NCBI GenBank assembly: GCA_964552765.1 | Contig: CAZKIA010000027.1 | Location: 1-6,413 of the forward strand | Length of the DNA stretch: 6,413 bases | From: JAPUDQ01 sp964552765 | Lineage (GTDB): Bacteria > Patescibacteriota > Saccharimonadia > Saccharimonadales > Saccharimonadaceae | Direction: 5' to 3' | Shown: positions 1 through 6,047 of the stretch, in pieces | Numbering within the stretch: the stretch's first letter is position 1 | How the letters are laid out: each line of letters begins with the position of its first letter | Position numbers and translations under genes: made by a program | The notes under the pieces: model-generated | Told to the model about the DNA's origin: nothing | What the model saw: the letters and a program-made list of their open reading frames with translations, nothing else | The model's database searches: none

Positions 1-1055
1 TGGAGATACTTGATAATGCCAATGTGATAGCTCAGCGTGACCCGCAAAATGCGCTCGGGCTTGCAGCCGAGACCACTGAGCAGTTAGTACATGATTTTCA
101 TGTTAATCGACCGGATAAATTACCGACAATCGCCAACGTTGTGTTCGCAGGTATGGGAGGCAGTTCTCTCCAGGCAGAATTCGCTCGGCAATGGCCGCAG
201 CTGAAGGTGCCGTACATCATCTGTAAAGATTATGATCTGCCGGCATTTGTAAACGAGCAAACGCTTGTGATAGCGGCCAGCTATTCCGGCAATACTGAGG
301 AGACACTCAGCGCCTGTCATCAGGCTATGGATAAACAGGCCATTCTTGTTATTTGTGCTGGCGGCGGCAAACTGGAAGCGTTAGCTCGCCAGCACGATCT
401 GCCGCTTGTGACGATACCAAAAGCAGTCCAACCGCGTATGGCGGTATTTTACTCATATCGGATACTGGTTGAAATTCTGGTCGCATACGGCTTAGCCGAA
501 GAGGGAGTGCTTGAACAGCTGGGCACGGCCGCGCGCCATCTTGCGTCGTCAGTCAAACAATGGACAAAAGATGTGCCTGTTACGGATAATCCTGCCAAAC
601 AACTGGCACTCAAGCTAATGGGCAAAACACCGATTGTGTATTCTGGCCCAAAGATGTCCGCCGCCGCTTATAAATGGAAAATCGGGTTTAACGAAAGCTC
701 CAAAAATACTTCCTGGTACGGACTGTATCCTGAGTTTAATCACAACGAGTTTATGGGATGGACGTCACATCCTATAGAAAAGCCTTTCGCCGTGATTGAT
801 CTGCTTTCGTCGTTCGAGCATGAACGCACGCAAAAAAGGTTTGAAGTGTCGGACAGATTACTTTCCGGCATGCGGCCCAAAGCCTTACCAGTCAACGCTG
901 AGGGCAATTCCGAGCTTGAACATATGTTATATTTGACGCTCTTTGGTGATTTTGTGACGATATATCTCGGAATCCTTAATGGGGTAGATCCAAGTCCGGT
1001 CGAGCTGGTTGAAAAGTTTAAGATTGAGCTAGGCAAGCCGCCGCAATTGTCATAA
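1..1055 (+). CDS. Bifunctional phosphoglucose/phosphomannose isomerase (SIS domain), 5' end cut by one base
   Basis: Predicted cytosolic aldose-ketose isomerase interconverting glucose-6-P or mannose-6-P with fructose-6-P, feeding both glycolysis and GDP-mannose synthesis. Numbering below is from the GTG at 24. The N-terminal SIS domain has GMGGSS (43-48) and the sugar-phosphate signature SYSGNTEETL (86-95), followed by QPR (136-138). The C-terminal bact-PGI_C domain has FNES (222-225), PEFNHNE (236-242, with the Glu/His expected in the active site) and a terminal NGVDPSPVELVEKFK stretch (319-333) carrying a conserved-type Lys. Length (about 350 aa) is normal for the family. The frame is open from the window edge: bases 1-2 are TG, followed in frame by codons for EILDNAN and then the GTG. 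The true start is therefore probably an NTG codon beginning one base before the window, adding 8 residues; the GTG at 24 is probably internal Val. First of three co-directional sugar genes; 51 bp separate it from the next. Function is clear; which substrate dominates is not. Confidence 0.9.
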   Translation, partial: EILDNANVIAQRDPQNALGLAAETTEQLVHDFHVNRPDKLPTIANVVFAGMGGSSLQAEFARQWPQLKVPYIICKDYDLPAFVNEQTLVIAASYSGNTEETLSACHQAMDKQAILVICAGGGKLEALARQHDLPLVTIPKAVQPRMAVFYSYRILVEILVAYGLAEEGVLEQLGTAARHLASSVKQWTKDVPVTDNPAKQLALKLMGKTPIVYSGPKMSAAAYKWKIGFNESSKNTSWYGLYPEFNHNEFMGWTSHPIEKPFAVIDLLSSFEHERTQKRFEVSDRLLSGMRPKALPVNAEGNSELEHMLYLTLFGDFVTIYLGILNGVDPSPVELVEKFKIELGKPPQLS

Positions 1056-1094
1056 TGCCGCGTGGTATTTTATGTTTACTAAGATAGATCGCGT

Positions 1095-1103
1095 GAGAGG
1101 AAG
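1095..1103 (+). promoter_or_regulatory. Ribosome binding site for the guanylyltransferase gene
   Basis: The purine-rich GAGAGGAAG ends 3 nt before the ATG at 1107, with its AGGA core 5 nt away. This picks 1107 over the later in-frame ATGs (codons 4 and 6), which would be too far from it. Confidence 0.7.
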
Positions 1104-1106
1104 TGC

Positions 1107-2195
1107 ATGTCTGTGATGACTATGAAAGAAAAACATAATTATGCGGTTATCGTAGCCGGTGGATCCGGAACCCGCCTATGGCCGCTTAGCCGCGAAGATT
1201 TGCCGAAACAAATGCAAAATTTGGTGACAAATCAGTCTCTGTTAGAAGATACGTACGATCGTTTGCGTACTTTGTATGATCCAGATCACATCTTTGTTTC
1301 AACGACCGCGAACTATGCTGAGCACATACAGAAATTACTGCCTGAAATACCTTCACACAACATGGTGATTGAGCCTCTTGCTAAAGGTCCCGCCTTAGCA
1401 TTTGCGTTATTTAGCGAAGTTATTTATCGGCGTGACCCCGAAGCAGTTATCTTTTCTATGGCGTCTGATCATGTGATTGCTGAAGAGCATCGTTTGCATG
1501 AAACACTGCAAACAGTTCGTGATTATATTGGCCGCAATCCAGGTACCATTGGATTGATCGGTGTAAAACCAACCCGGCCTGATACCGGTCTTGGCTACAT
1601 AAAGGTTGACGCGCAGGTGCAACAATCACCTGAAATTTTCTCGGTTGAAAAATTTGTCGAAAAACCTACGCTTGCGGTTGCGAAAAAATATCTGGAATCA
1701 GGGGACTATTACTGGAGTGTCGCGTATTACTGTTTTAAAGCAAAAACTTTGCTTGATGCGTATATCGAAGCTGGCCCTGAGAGCGTAAAGGGCGTTCGAG
1801 CATTTCTCGATCATAACAATCCTCAGTATTTTGAGAAATCGCCAGCCATGGTACATGAAGCTGAGGTTATCAATACGCGCAAATTTCCGCTCGTCATGGT
1901 TCCTGCTGAATTTACATGGGATGATATTGGCAACTGGAGTGCGCTTCATGATTTGCTGGCAGAAGAAAAGGACAATCGTATTGTCCATGGTACAGAAGAA
2001 TATGTTGATATCGGCAGCGAGGGTTGTATGATTCGTTCTGAACATGACAAGAAACTCATTGCAACCGTCGGATTGCGCGACATTATCATCATTGACACGC
2101 CTGATTCATTACTGGTTATGAATAAGCATAATAGCCAAGGCATTAAAGATGTCATTACAGAACTGAAGCGGCGTGGTCTTGAGGAATATTTATAA
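1107..2195 (+). CDS. manC: Mannose-1-phosphate guanylyltransferase (GDP-mannose pyrophosphorylase), short form
   Basis: Predicted cytosolic nucleotidyltransferase making GDP-mannose from mannose-1-P and GTP. The N-terminal NTP_transferase fold carries the signature AGGSGTRLWPLSR (17-29) followed by LPKQ (32-35), which binds the nucleotide and metal. Further family motifs are SMASDHVI (117-124), TRPDTGLGYIKV (156-167), FVEKP (183-187) and WDDIGNW (271-277). The tail (about 300-350) matches the usual beta-helix end, with GLRDIIIIDTPDSLLVMNK. At 362 aa it is the short form, without the C-terminal cupin phosphomannose isomerase domain of AlgA/ManC fusions; that activity is supplied by the upstream gene. 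Two normally strict segments differ: IEP is followed by LAKGPALAFA (91-100) where RNTAP-like sequence is usual, and the W-N-S-G segment reads YWSVAYY (202-208). A different sugar-1-phosphate therefore cannot be ruled out. It is 22 bp from the next gene. Confidence 0.87.
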   Translation: MSVMTMKEKHNYAVIVAGGSGTRLWPLSREDLPKQMQNLVTNQSLLEDTYDRLRTLYDPDHIFVSTTANYAEHIQKLLPEIPSHNMVIEPLAKGPALAFALFSEVIYRRDPEAVIFSMASDHVIAEEHRLHETLQTVRDYIGRNPGTIGLIGVKPTRPDTGLGYIKVDAQVQQSPEIFSVEKFVEKPTLAVAKKYLESGDYYWSVAYYCFKAKTLLDAYIEAGPESVKGVRAFLDHNNPQYFEKSPAMVHEAEVINTRKFPLVMVPAEFTWDDIGNWSALHDLLAEEKDNRIVHGTEEYVDIGSEGCMIRSEHDKKLIATVGLRDIIIIDTPDSLLVMNKHNSQGIKDVITELKRRGLEEYL

Positions 2196-2217
2196 GCTTT
2201 AACGTCGAAGGATAAAT

Positions 2218-3552
2218 ATGGAGCATTTCACCAAAAAGGCATTGCAAAAAGTTACGGATAGCGACAAGCGGCTCGTGCATATCGTGCTCATAGCTACCAA
2301 GCCCGATATTATTAAGCAAGCTCCGCTGTACACTGAGTTGAAAGAAAGGGGAGAGTTAGTCCTGTTATGCCATACCGGTCAGCATTATGACTTTCGTTAC
2401 AGCGGCGGGATGATGGAAGAATTTGGGATAGATGCAGATATCCACCTTAGCATTGATGGCAGCCTGCATACTAAAGTCTCGCAGATGATCGAACGATTTG
2501 GAATGGTTCTAGAGTGGCTTCAAAGTCAGGGCAAGACTCCTATCCCGTATATTCATGGCGATACGAGTACATCCATGGCAATTGGGCTAAGCTCGTACAT
2601 GCATCGAGTTGCCTGCGCTCATGTCGAAGCTGGCATTCGAACGCTGACGCCAAAAGCGACTGTATACGAGTCATTTTATAATGATTACAAACACGGCATC
2701 TTTGACTGGCAAAAGTACTATAAAGCACTGCAAGATCGAGATAACTTTGAGCTTGGCAGTATGGAACCGTTTCCCGAACAGTTCAATACCCGAGTATCAG
2801 AGCCAGCATCGGGGTATCATGCGGCACCAGTTGAGATTGATAAAGAATTCATGATAAATGAGGGCTTCGGTGCGGATCGTATACGAGTGGTCGGCAATAC
2901 CGTGGTTGATGCTACGCGTCGAGCGATGAATGATGCCCAAAAATCTACAATATTTGAAAGATATCCGCAGCTTGATAGCGGTGAATTTGTGCGGTTCTGT
3001 GTTCATCGCCGCGAAAATACTCAGGATAAACATCGCTTTACGGTGCTATTTGATGCCATGGAGAAGCTCGTGAAAGAGGGGTATTCCGTTCTCCTCATCT
3101 CGCTATTTGGCACAGAAGCTGCAATTGATGAATTCGGCTTGCGCCAGAGGCTTCAAAACCTGGTAAAAGCCTACCCTGATACCTTTATTTACTCGGATGT
3201 GTGGCCGTACTACAGGGATGTTATTGCTGCTATGCGGCGTTGTGCGGCAGTGGCGACTGACTCTGGCAGCATGCAAGAAGAGATGAATGTTTTAGGTATA
3301 CCTTGCGTGACGTTGCGTTTTGGTAGTGATCGCGGTGAATCTGTGTTGGCTGGTGCAAATATCCAAGCTCCGCCGATTGACAGCGGATTTGTCGCCGAGA
3401 TTATCAAAGGCGCCATGCATAACAAAGCGATGGCTACGGTTGGGAACCTATATGGCGATAATGTCTCTACCAAGATTGTCGATGATGTATTACAGCTAGC
3501 TACAGAGCGTGATGGATTATTTCAAACAGAGGAAGATCGTTTAAATCTTTAA
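2218..3552 (+). CDS. wecB: UDP-N-acetylglucosamine 2-epimerase (WecB-like) with an active-site-region insertion
   Basis: Predicted cytosolic, non-hydrolysing epimerase of the GT-B fold making UDP-ManNAc from UDP-GlcNAc for surface polysaccharide or teichoic-acid-like linkage units. Visible motifs: ATKPDIIKQAP (26-36, standing in for GTRPEAIK-AP), TGQHYD (53-58), HGDTSTSMA (113-121), HVEAGIRT (135-142), PFPEQFN (184-190), GNTVVDA (226-232), VHRREN (262-267) and TDSGSMQEE (347-355). Residues equivalent to E. coli WecB Asp95, Glu117, Glu131 and His213 appear to be D115, E137, E187 and H263, so the enzyme should be active. E137 and E187 are 50 residues apart instead of 14, because about 36 extra residues rich in Tyr, Phe and charged residues are inserted. 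At 444 aa the protein is also longer than the usual 360-390. The ATG is preceded by GAAGGA at 2207-2212 with 5 nt spacing. Last gene of the sugar operon; its TAA is 2 nt from the convergent permease stop. Confidence 0.85.
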   Translation: MEHFTKKALQKVTDSDKRLVHIVLIATKPDIIKQAPLYTELKERGELVLLCHTGQHYDFRYSGGMMEEFGIDADIHLSIDGSLHTKVSQMIERFGMVLEWLQSQGKTPIPYIHGDTSTSMAIGLSSYMHRVACAHVEAGIRTLTPKATVYESFYNDYKHGIFDWQKYYKALQDRDNFELGSMEPFPEQFNTRVSEPASGYHAAPVEIDKEFMINEGFGADRIRVVGNTVVDATRRAMNDAQKSTIFERYPQLDSGEFVRFCVHRRENTQDKHRFTVLFDAMEKLVKEGYSVLLISLFGTEAAIDEFGLRQRLQNLVKAYPDTFIYSDVWPYYRDVIAAMRRCAAVATDSGSMQEEMNVLGIPCVTLRFGSDRGESVLAGANIQAPPIDSGFVAEIIKGAMHNKAMATVGNLYGDNVSTKIVDDVLQLATERDGLFQTEEDRLNL

Positions 3553-3554
3553 GA

Positions 3555-4775
3555 TTACTCGTATTGCCGTAATGCTTCTATGGGGTCTTTACGAGAAGCC
3601 TTTACGGCTGGATAGAGGCCGAAAATAACACCGACAGCAACAGCAAGCCCCATCGCTATACCAATGATTGTCCAGGTCAGGGCTGGTTGGAAAGAGAATA
3701 CCGTTGCGATGAAGAATGCAATTATATAAGCGCCGCACAGGCCAATAAATCCACCGACAACAGTCATTGTGAGAGCCTCAATCAAAAACTGCCACAATAT
3801 CTGCCCGTTACTTGCACCCAGAGCTTTTCGTATACCGATTTCTCGAGTACGCTCGGTCACAGATACTAACATGATGTTCATAATGCCGATACCGCCGACG
3901 AGGAGCGCAACAGTCGCGACTGCTGCTGTAATAAAAACAATGATATCATAAAAGGCATTGCTTGAAGTGGCGGCATCCTTGCCCTCAATGACGCTAAAAT
4001 CCCGTTCGCCATTGTGATTGACGATGAGTAATTTGTCGATAGTGGCAGCAGTGCTAGCAGTTTGAGACATATCTTTTGCTCGCATGATAAGTTGACCGAT
4101 TTGGGCGATGCCTTGGTTAAAGCTCTTTCCGTCGTCGAGACTGATAAAGGCGCTACGGTCGAGGTCGACACCGATAGCGTTGATAGGGGTATTGGTTGGC
4201 TTGAGTACACCGATGACGGTATGCGGACGGCCTTTGATCATAATTTCCTGTCCTCGTACTTGGTCATTGCCAAGGATGTCGAGTGCCGTGTCATGACCGA
4301 GCACAACTGTGTTACGGTTGGTTTCTTCGCTAACGAATTGACCAGAAACAAGTTTTAGTTTAAACAAATCAGCAAATTCAGGGGTTGTGGCGATGATAGG
4401 AGCATTCGTGGCTGTGCGTGTGCCATGTTTGACGGTACCATTGATAAACATCAATGGCGCAACAGCATTTGTGGCCTGCAGGTCGTTGATTGATCGTACA
4501 TCCCGCTCGGTCAATGTTGAAGTCGATGAAACAGAAAACGGATTGTAGCTACTGAGCGCTGCTCGCTGGTCGCTGCCACCAGGTTTGGCGATGATAATGC
4601 CACTATCCAGGCCAGTTATCTGATTGGCGATGGTGCGTTTGGCGCCTTCACCAAGTGCCATGACCAGTGTGATTGATAGCACACCGATGATAATACCGAG
4701 TGTTGTCAGCCCTGTGCGTACGCGTGTGCTGCGTAGGCTAGTGATGCTCTCGCGAATATATGATGATATGGTCAT
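3555..4775 (-). CDS. ABC transporter permease, MacB/FtsX family
   Basis: Membrane subunit of a MacB/LolC/YknZ-type (type VII) ABC system, 406 aa. A short cytoplasmic amphipathic start (MTISSYIRESITSLRS) leads to membrane segment 1 at about 21-42. A large extracytoplasmic MacB_PCD domain follows (about 45-270). The FtsX domain has membrane segments at about 276-304, 331-359 and 366-390. The cytoplasmic coupling motif ERTREIGIRKALGAS (308-322) between segments 2 and 3 and the C-terminal ASRKDPIEALR (393-403) are hallmarks of the family. Its ATG overlaps the ATPase stop as ATGA (4772-4775), with GAGG at 4782-4785 six nt upstream of the start, so translation is probably coupled. The family exports peptides, antibiotics or lipoproteins, or drives cell-wall hydrolases by mechanotransmission; the substrate cannot be read here. 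No adaptor (HlyD/MacA/YknX type) lies next to it. Confidence 0.92.
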   Translation of the reverse strand: MTISSYIRESITSLRSTRVRTGLTTLGIIIGVLSITLVMALGEGAKRTIANQITGLDSGIIIAKPGGSDQRAALSSYNPFSVSSTSTLTERDVRSINDLQATNAVAPLMFINGTVKHGTRTATNAPIIATTPEFADLFKLKLVSGQFVSEETNRNTVVLGHDTALDILGNDQVRGQEIMIKGRPHTVIGVLKPTNTPINAIGVDLDRSAFISLDDGKSFNQGIAQIGQLIMRAKDMSQTASTAATIDKLLIVNHNGERDFSVIEGKDAATSSNAFYDIIVFITAAVATVALLVGGIGIMNIMLVSVTERTREIGIRKALGASNGQILWQFLIEALTMTVVGGFIGLCGAYIIAFFIATVFSFQPALTWTIIGIAMGLAVAVGVIFGLYPAVKASRKDPIEALRQYE

Positions 4776-5542
4776 TTGCTGCCTCGTTTCTTGGTAGTTG
4801 CGCCTAGCGGGCGTTTTTTGCGAGGGTCCGCTACCGGTTCTGGGTGTTTGGTATCACGAGAAATACGACCGTCGCGCATATGAATGATGCGAGTTGCATA
4901 TGTGGTGAGGTCGGGGTTATGAGTGACCATGATAATTGTGTTGCCACGTCTGTGAATATCACTGAGCTCGTTCATGATAATTTCCGAGGCTTTGCTATCG
5001 AGATTGCCGGTCGGCTCATCGGCCAGGATGATGCTGGGGCGATTAACCAGGGCGCGAGCGATAGCAACACGCTGCAGCTGTCCACCGGAGAGTTGTGTGG
5101 GCATGTAGTATTCACGCTCTGATAAGTCAAATGTTTTGAGCAAACGACTGGCATTTTTGTGCTGCTTGTAGCGTGGCATATTAGTGTAGGTCAGCGGGAG
5201 GGCAACATTGTCAATAATTGTCATACGGGGGAGTAAATTGAAACTTTGGAAGACAAATCCGATTTCGTGTGAACGTATGTGCGCGCGTCGATGCTGCGAC
5301 AACTGTTCAACATCGATAGCATTGAGAACATATTCACCATCCGTCGCCGAATCTAGCAGGCCGAGTATATTGAGGAGCGTTGTTTTGCCACAACCGCTTG
5401 GTCCCATGATCGCAACAAATTCACCCTTGTCGATCGTCAAATCAATACCGTTGAGCGCCACCAAAAGAGTGTCGTCGTGACCGTATTCCTTTGTAATCCC
5501 AGCCAGTTGAATAATTGGCCCAGTTGTTTTCTTGCGTGGCAT
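4772..5542 (-). CDS. ABC transporter ATP-binding protein, MacB/LolD type
   Basis: Cytoplasmic ATPase that powers the permease encoded immediately downstream; 256 aa. Complete nucleotide-binding domain: Walker A GPSGCGKT (47-54), Q-loop FVFQSFNLLP (97-105, Gln99), signature LSGGQLQR (151-158), Walker B IILADEP (171-177) with catalytic Glu176, D-loop GNLDS (179-183) and H-loop His208 (VTHNP). The FNLLPRMT followed by NVALPLTY pattern is typical of the LolD/MacB subgroup. A 25-30 residue Lys/Arg-rich tail follows the domain (ending KKRPLGATTKKRGSK). It is not needed for the fold, and might contact nucleic acid, phospholipid or the permease. The start at 5542 has AAGG (minus strand, 5554-5551) 8 nt upstream and a good promoter about 33 nt upstream (-10), so the 5' leader would be about 26 nt. 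The TGA stop overlaps the permease start by 4 nt. Confidence 0.94.
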   Translation of the reverse strand: MPRKKTTGPIIQLAGITKEYGHDDTLLVALNGIDLTIDKGEFVAIMGPSGCGKTTLLNILGLLDSATDGEYVLNAIDVEQLSQHRRAHIRSHEIGFVFQSFNLLPRMTIIDNVALPLTYTNMPRYKQHKNASRLLKTFDLSEREYYMPTQLSGGQLQRVAIARALVNRPSIILADEPTGNLDSKASEIIMNELSDIHRRGNTIIMVTHNPDLTTYATRIIHMRDGRISRDTKHPEPVADPRKKRPLGATTKKRGSK

Positions 5543-5574
5543 CGAAGCTACCTTATTTAGGATTATTTCATCCT

Positions 5575-5603
5575 ACTATATAACAGATTGAGTTAAATTA
5601 CAA
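5575..5603 (-). promoter_or_regulatory. Sigma70-type promoter of the ABC transporter operon
   Basis: On the minus strand, TTGTAA (5603-5598) is followed by a 17-bp spacer and TATAGT (5580-5575). Each box differs from consensus by one base (TTGACA) or one base (TATAAT), with optimal spacing. Initiation would fall near 5568, leaving a leader of about 26 nt that holds the ribosome site. Confidence 0.72.
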
Positions 5604-5637
5604 CAGGTTTTTGCAAAAAAGCAATTTTTACGACATA

Positions 5638-5646
5638 TGTTACAAT
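5638..5646 (+). promoter_or_regulatory. Extended -10 promoter reading toward tRNA-Ser
   Basis: TGT followed by TACAAT (5641-5646) forms an extended -10 element on the plus strand. No convincing -35 lies 16-18 bp upstream, where the sequence is A/T rich; a TTGCAA at 5611 is too far away. Initiation near 5653 would give a roughly 130-nt leader before the tRNA. The TG overlaps the palindrome ACATATGT (5633-5640). Divergent from the ABC promoter. Confidence 0.45.
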
Positions 5647-5683
5647 AACCCCCGATAGTGCTGCGATTATTTGTAGCTGTATC

Positions 5684-5709
5684 CAACAAAAATATCTTGA
5701 TTTTTGTTG
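5684..5709 (+). repeat. Perfect 10-bp inverted repeat (hairpin) in the tRNA leader
   Basis: CAACAAAAAT (5684-5693) and ATTTTTGTTG (5700-5709) pair perfectly around the 6-nt loop ATCTTG. It is followed by AGAGGAG, not by a T-run, so it is not a classical rightward terminator. It may be a regulator-binding dyad, a processing site, or a weak terminator for the minus strand. Confidence 0.5.
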
Positions 5710-5734
5710 AGAGGAGCAATGACGAAGCGATGAA

Positions 5735-5756
5735 GTTTTGGGACTTATCTCAAAAC
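5735..5756 (+). repeat. 9-bp hairpin just upstream of tRNA-Ser
   Basis: GTTTTGGGA (5735-5743) pairs with TCTCAAAAC (5748-5756) around the loop CTTA, with one G-U pair. It lies 26 nt before the tRNA 5' end. No T-run follows. It could expose or position the 5' leader for RNase P or another nuclease; this is inference. Confidence 0.45.
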
Positions 5757-5782
5757 ACAATAAACGTAGTCCATTGCGACGA

Positions 5783-5872
5783 GGAGAGGTGGCCGAGTGG
5801 TTGAAGGCGCACGCTTGGAAAGCGTGTATAGCAGCAATGTTATCGCAGGTTCGAATCCTGTTCTCTCCGCCA
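5783..5872 (+). tRNA. tRNA-Ser (anticodon GGA), CCA encoded
   Basis: A 90-nt class II tRNA reading UCC/UCU. Acceptor GGAGAGG (5783-5789) pairs with TCTCTCC (5862-5868), with one G-U pair, then discriminator G5869 and encoded CCA (5870-5872). The D arm contains GGCCGAGTGGTTGAAGGC. Anticodon stem CACGC/GCGTG encloses TTGGAAA with GGA at 5817-5819. The long variable arm (5827-5844), typical of serine tRNAs, forms ATAGC/GTTAT around AGCAAT. T arm GCAGG-TTCGAAT-CCTGT spans 5845-5861. G73 and the long variable arm agree with seryl-tRNA synthetase identity. Confidence 0.97.
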
Positions 5873-5876
5873 AGAT

Positions 5877-5908
5877 AAAAATAACATCCGCATGCGTATG
5901 TTATTTTT
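5877..5908 (+). terminator. Rho-independent terminator after tRNA-Ser
   Basis: A perfect 11-bp stem AAAAATAACAT (5877-5887) / ATGTTATTTTT (5898-5908) encloses a 10-nt loop that contains the palindrome CGCATGCG. The 3' arm ends in T5, and the A-run on the other arm would let it work in both directions. It begins 4 nt after the tRNA CCA. The stem is A/T rich, so strength is uncertain. Confidence 0.7.
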
Positions 5909-5925
5909 GTATTGATAGATGTGTC

Positions 5926-5998
5926 AGGGATTCGAACGGGATGTCTGCGGTAGACATCCCCGGCACTTTGCGAGATTGATCGAGCAAAGCGAATCCCT
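5926..5998. other. Potential three-way-junction structured element of unknown function
   Basis: Three nested or adjacent perfect inverted repeats fold this 73-nt segment into a compact junction. Closing stem P1 is AGGGATTCG (5926-5934) with CGAATCCCT (5990-5998). P2 is GGGATGTCT (5938-5946) with AGACATCCC (5952-5960), loop GCGGT. P3 is CTTTGC (5966-5971) with GCAAAG (5984-5989), loop of 12 nt. P3 and P1 abut with no unpaired base, so they could stack. No supported ORF lies here and the strand is undetermined. Both P1 arms resemble the T-arm core (TTCGAATCCC) of a tRNA, one on each strand. It may be a small RNA, a decayed tRNA locus, or a mobile or palindromic repeat; I do not recognise a known family. 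Confidence 0.5.
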
Positions 5999-6010
5999 CT
6001 CCCTCCGCCA
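5989..6010 (+). other. tRNA-Ser 3'-end-like sequence (remnant or attachment-site-like)
   Basis: This 22-nt stretch matches the last 22 nt of the upstream tRNA-Ser (5851-5872) at 17 positions, including the final CTCCGCCA. It reads as T-loop CGAAT, T-stem CCCTC, acceptor TCCCTCC, discriminator G and CCA. The matching acceptor 5' strand GGAGGGA and any D, anticodon or proper T arm are absent upstream, so it is not a complete tRNA. It overlaps the P1 arm of the structured element. Confidence 0.45.
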
Positions 6011-6047
6011 CGTAGTATTTTTTACGGATGATAGTAGAGCGACAATT

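Noticed and set aside
1047..1076. Possible promoter TTGTCA, 18 bp, TATGTT before the guanylyltransferase gene
   Set aside because: The -10 is weak and the first box overlaps the previous gene's stop; the three genes look co-transcribed. Kept only as a remote possibility.
3687..4358. Several 60-110 codon open frames antisense or out of frame to the permease gene
   Set aside because: They lie wholly inside a gene with strong family motifs, show no domain features, and have low-complexity or implausible composition.
5611..5624. TTGC-A6-GCAA inverted repeat between the divergent promoters
   Set aside because: Only 4 bp per arm in an A/T-rich stretch; easily due to chance.
5719..5733. Tiny ORF MTKR-stop after AGAGGAG, overlapping by ATGA a 24-codon ORF that runs into the tRNA
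   Set aside because: The ribosome-site spacing is only about 2 nt for the first ATG, and the second frame ends inside tRNA-Ser; no attenuator-like codon run is present.
5797..5979. 60-codon open frame starting inside tRNA-Ser
   Set aside because: It overlaps the tRNA, the terminator and the stem-rich element, and has no ribosome site; a chance frame.
5924..6010. A second complete tRNA-Ser gene
   Set aside because: Only the 3' end fits. There is no GGAGGGA acceptor strand, D arm, 7-nt anticodon loop or paired T stem on either strand.
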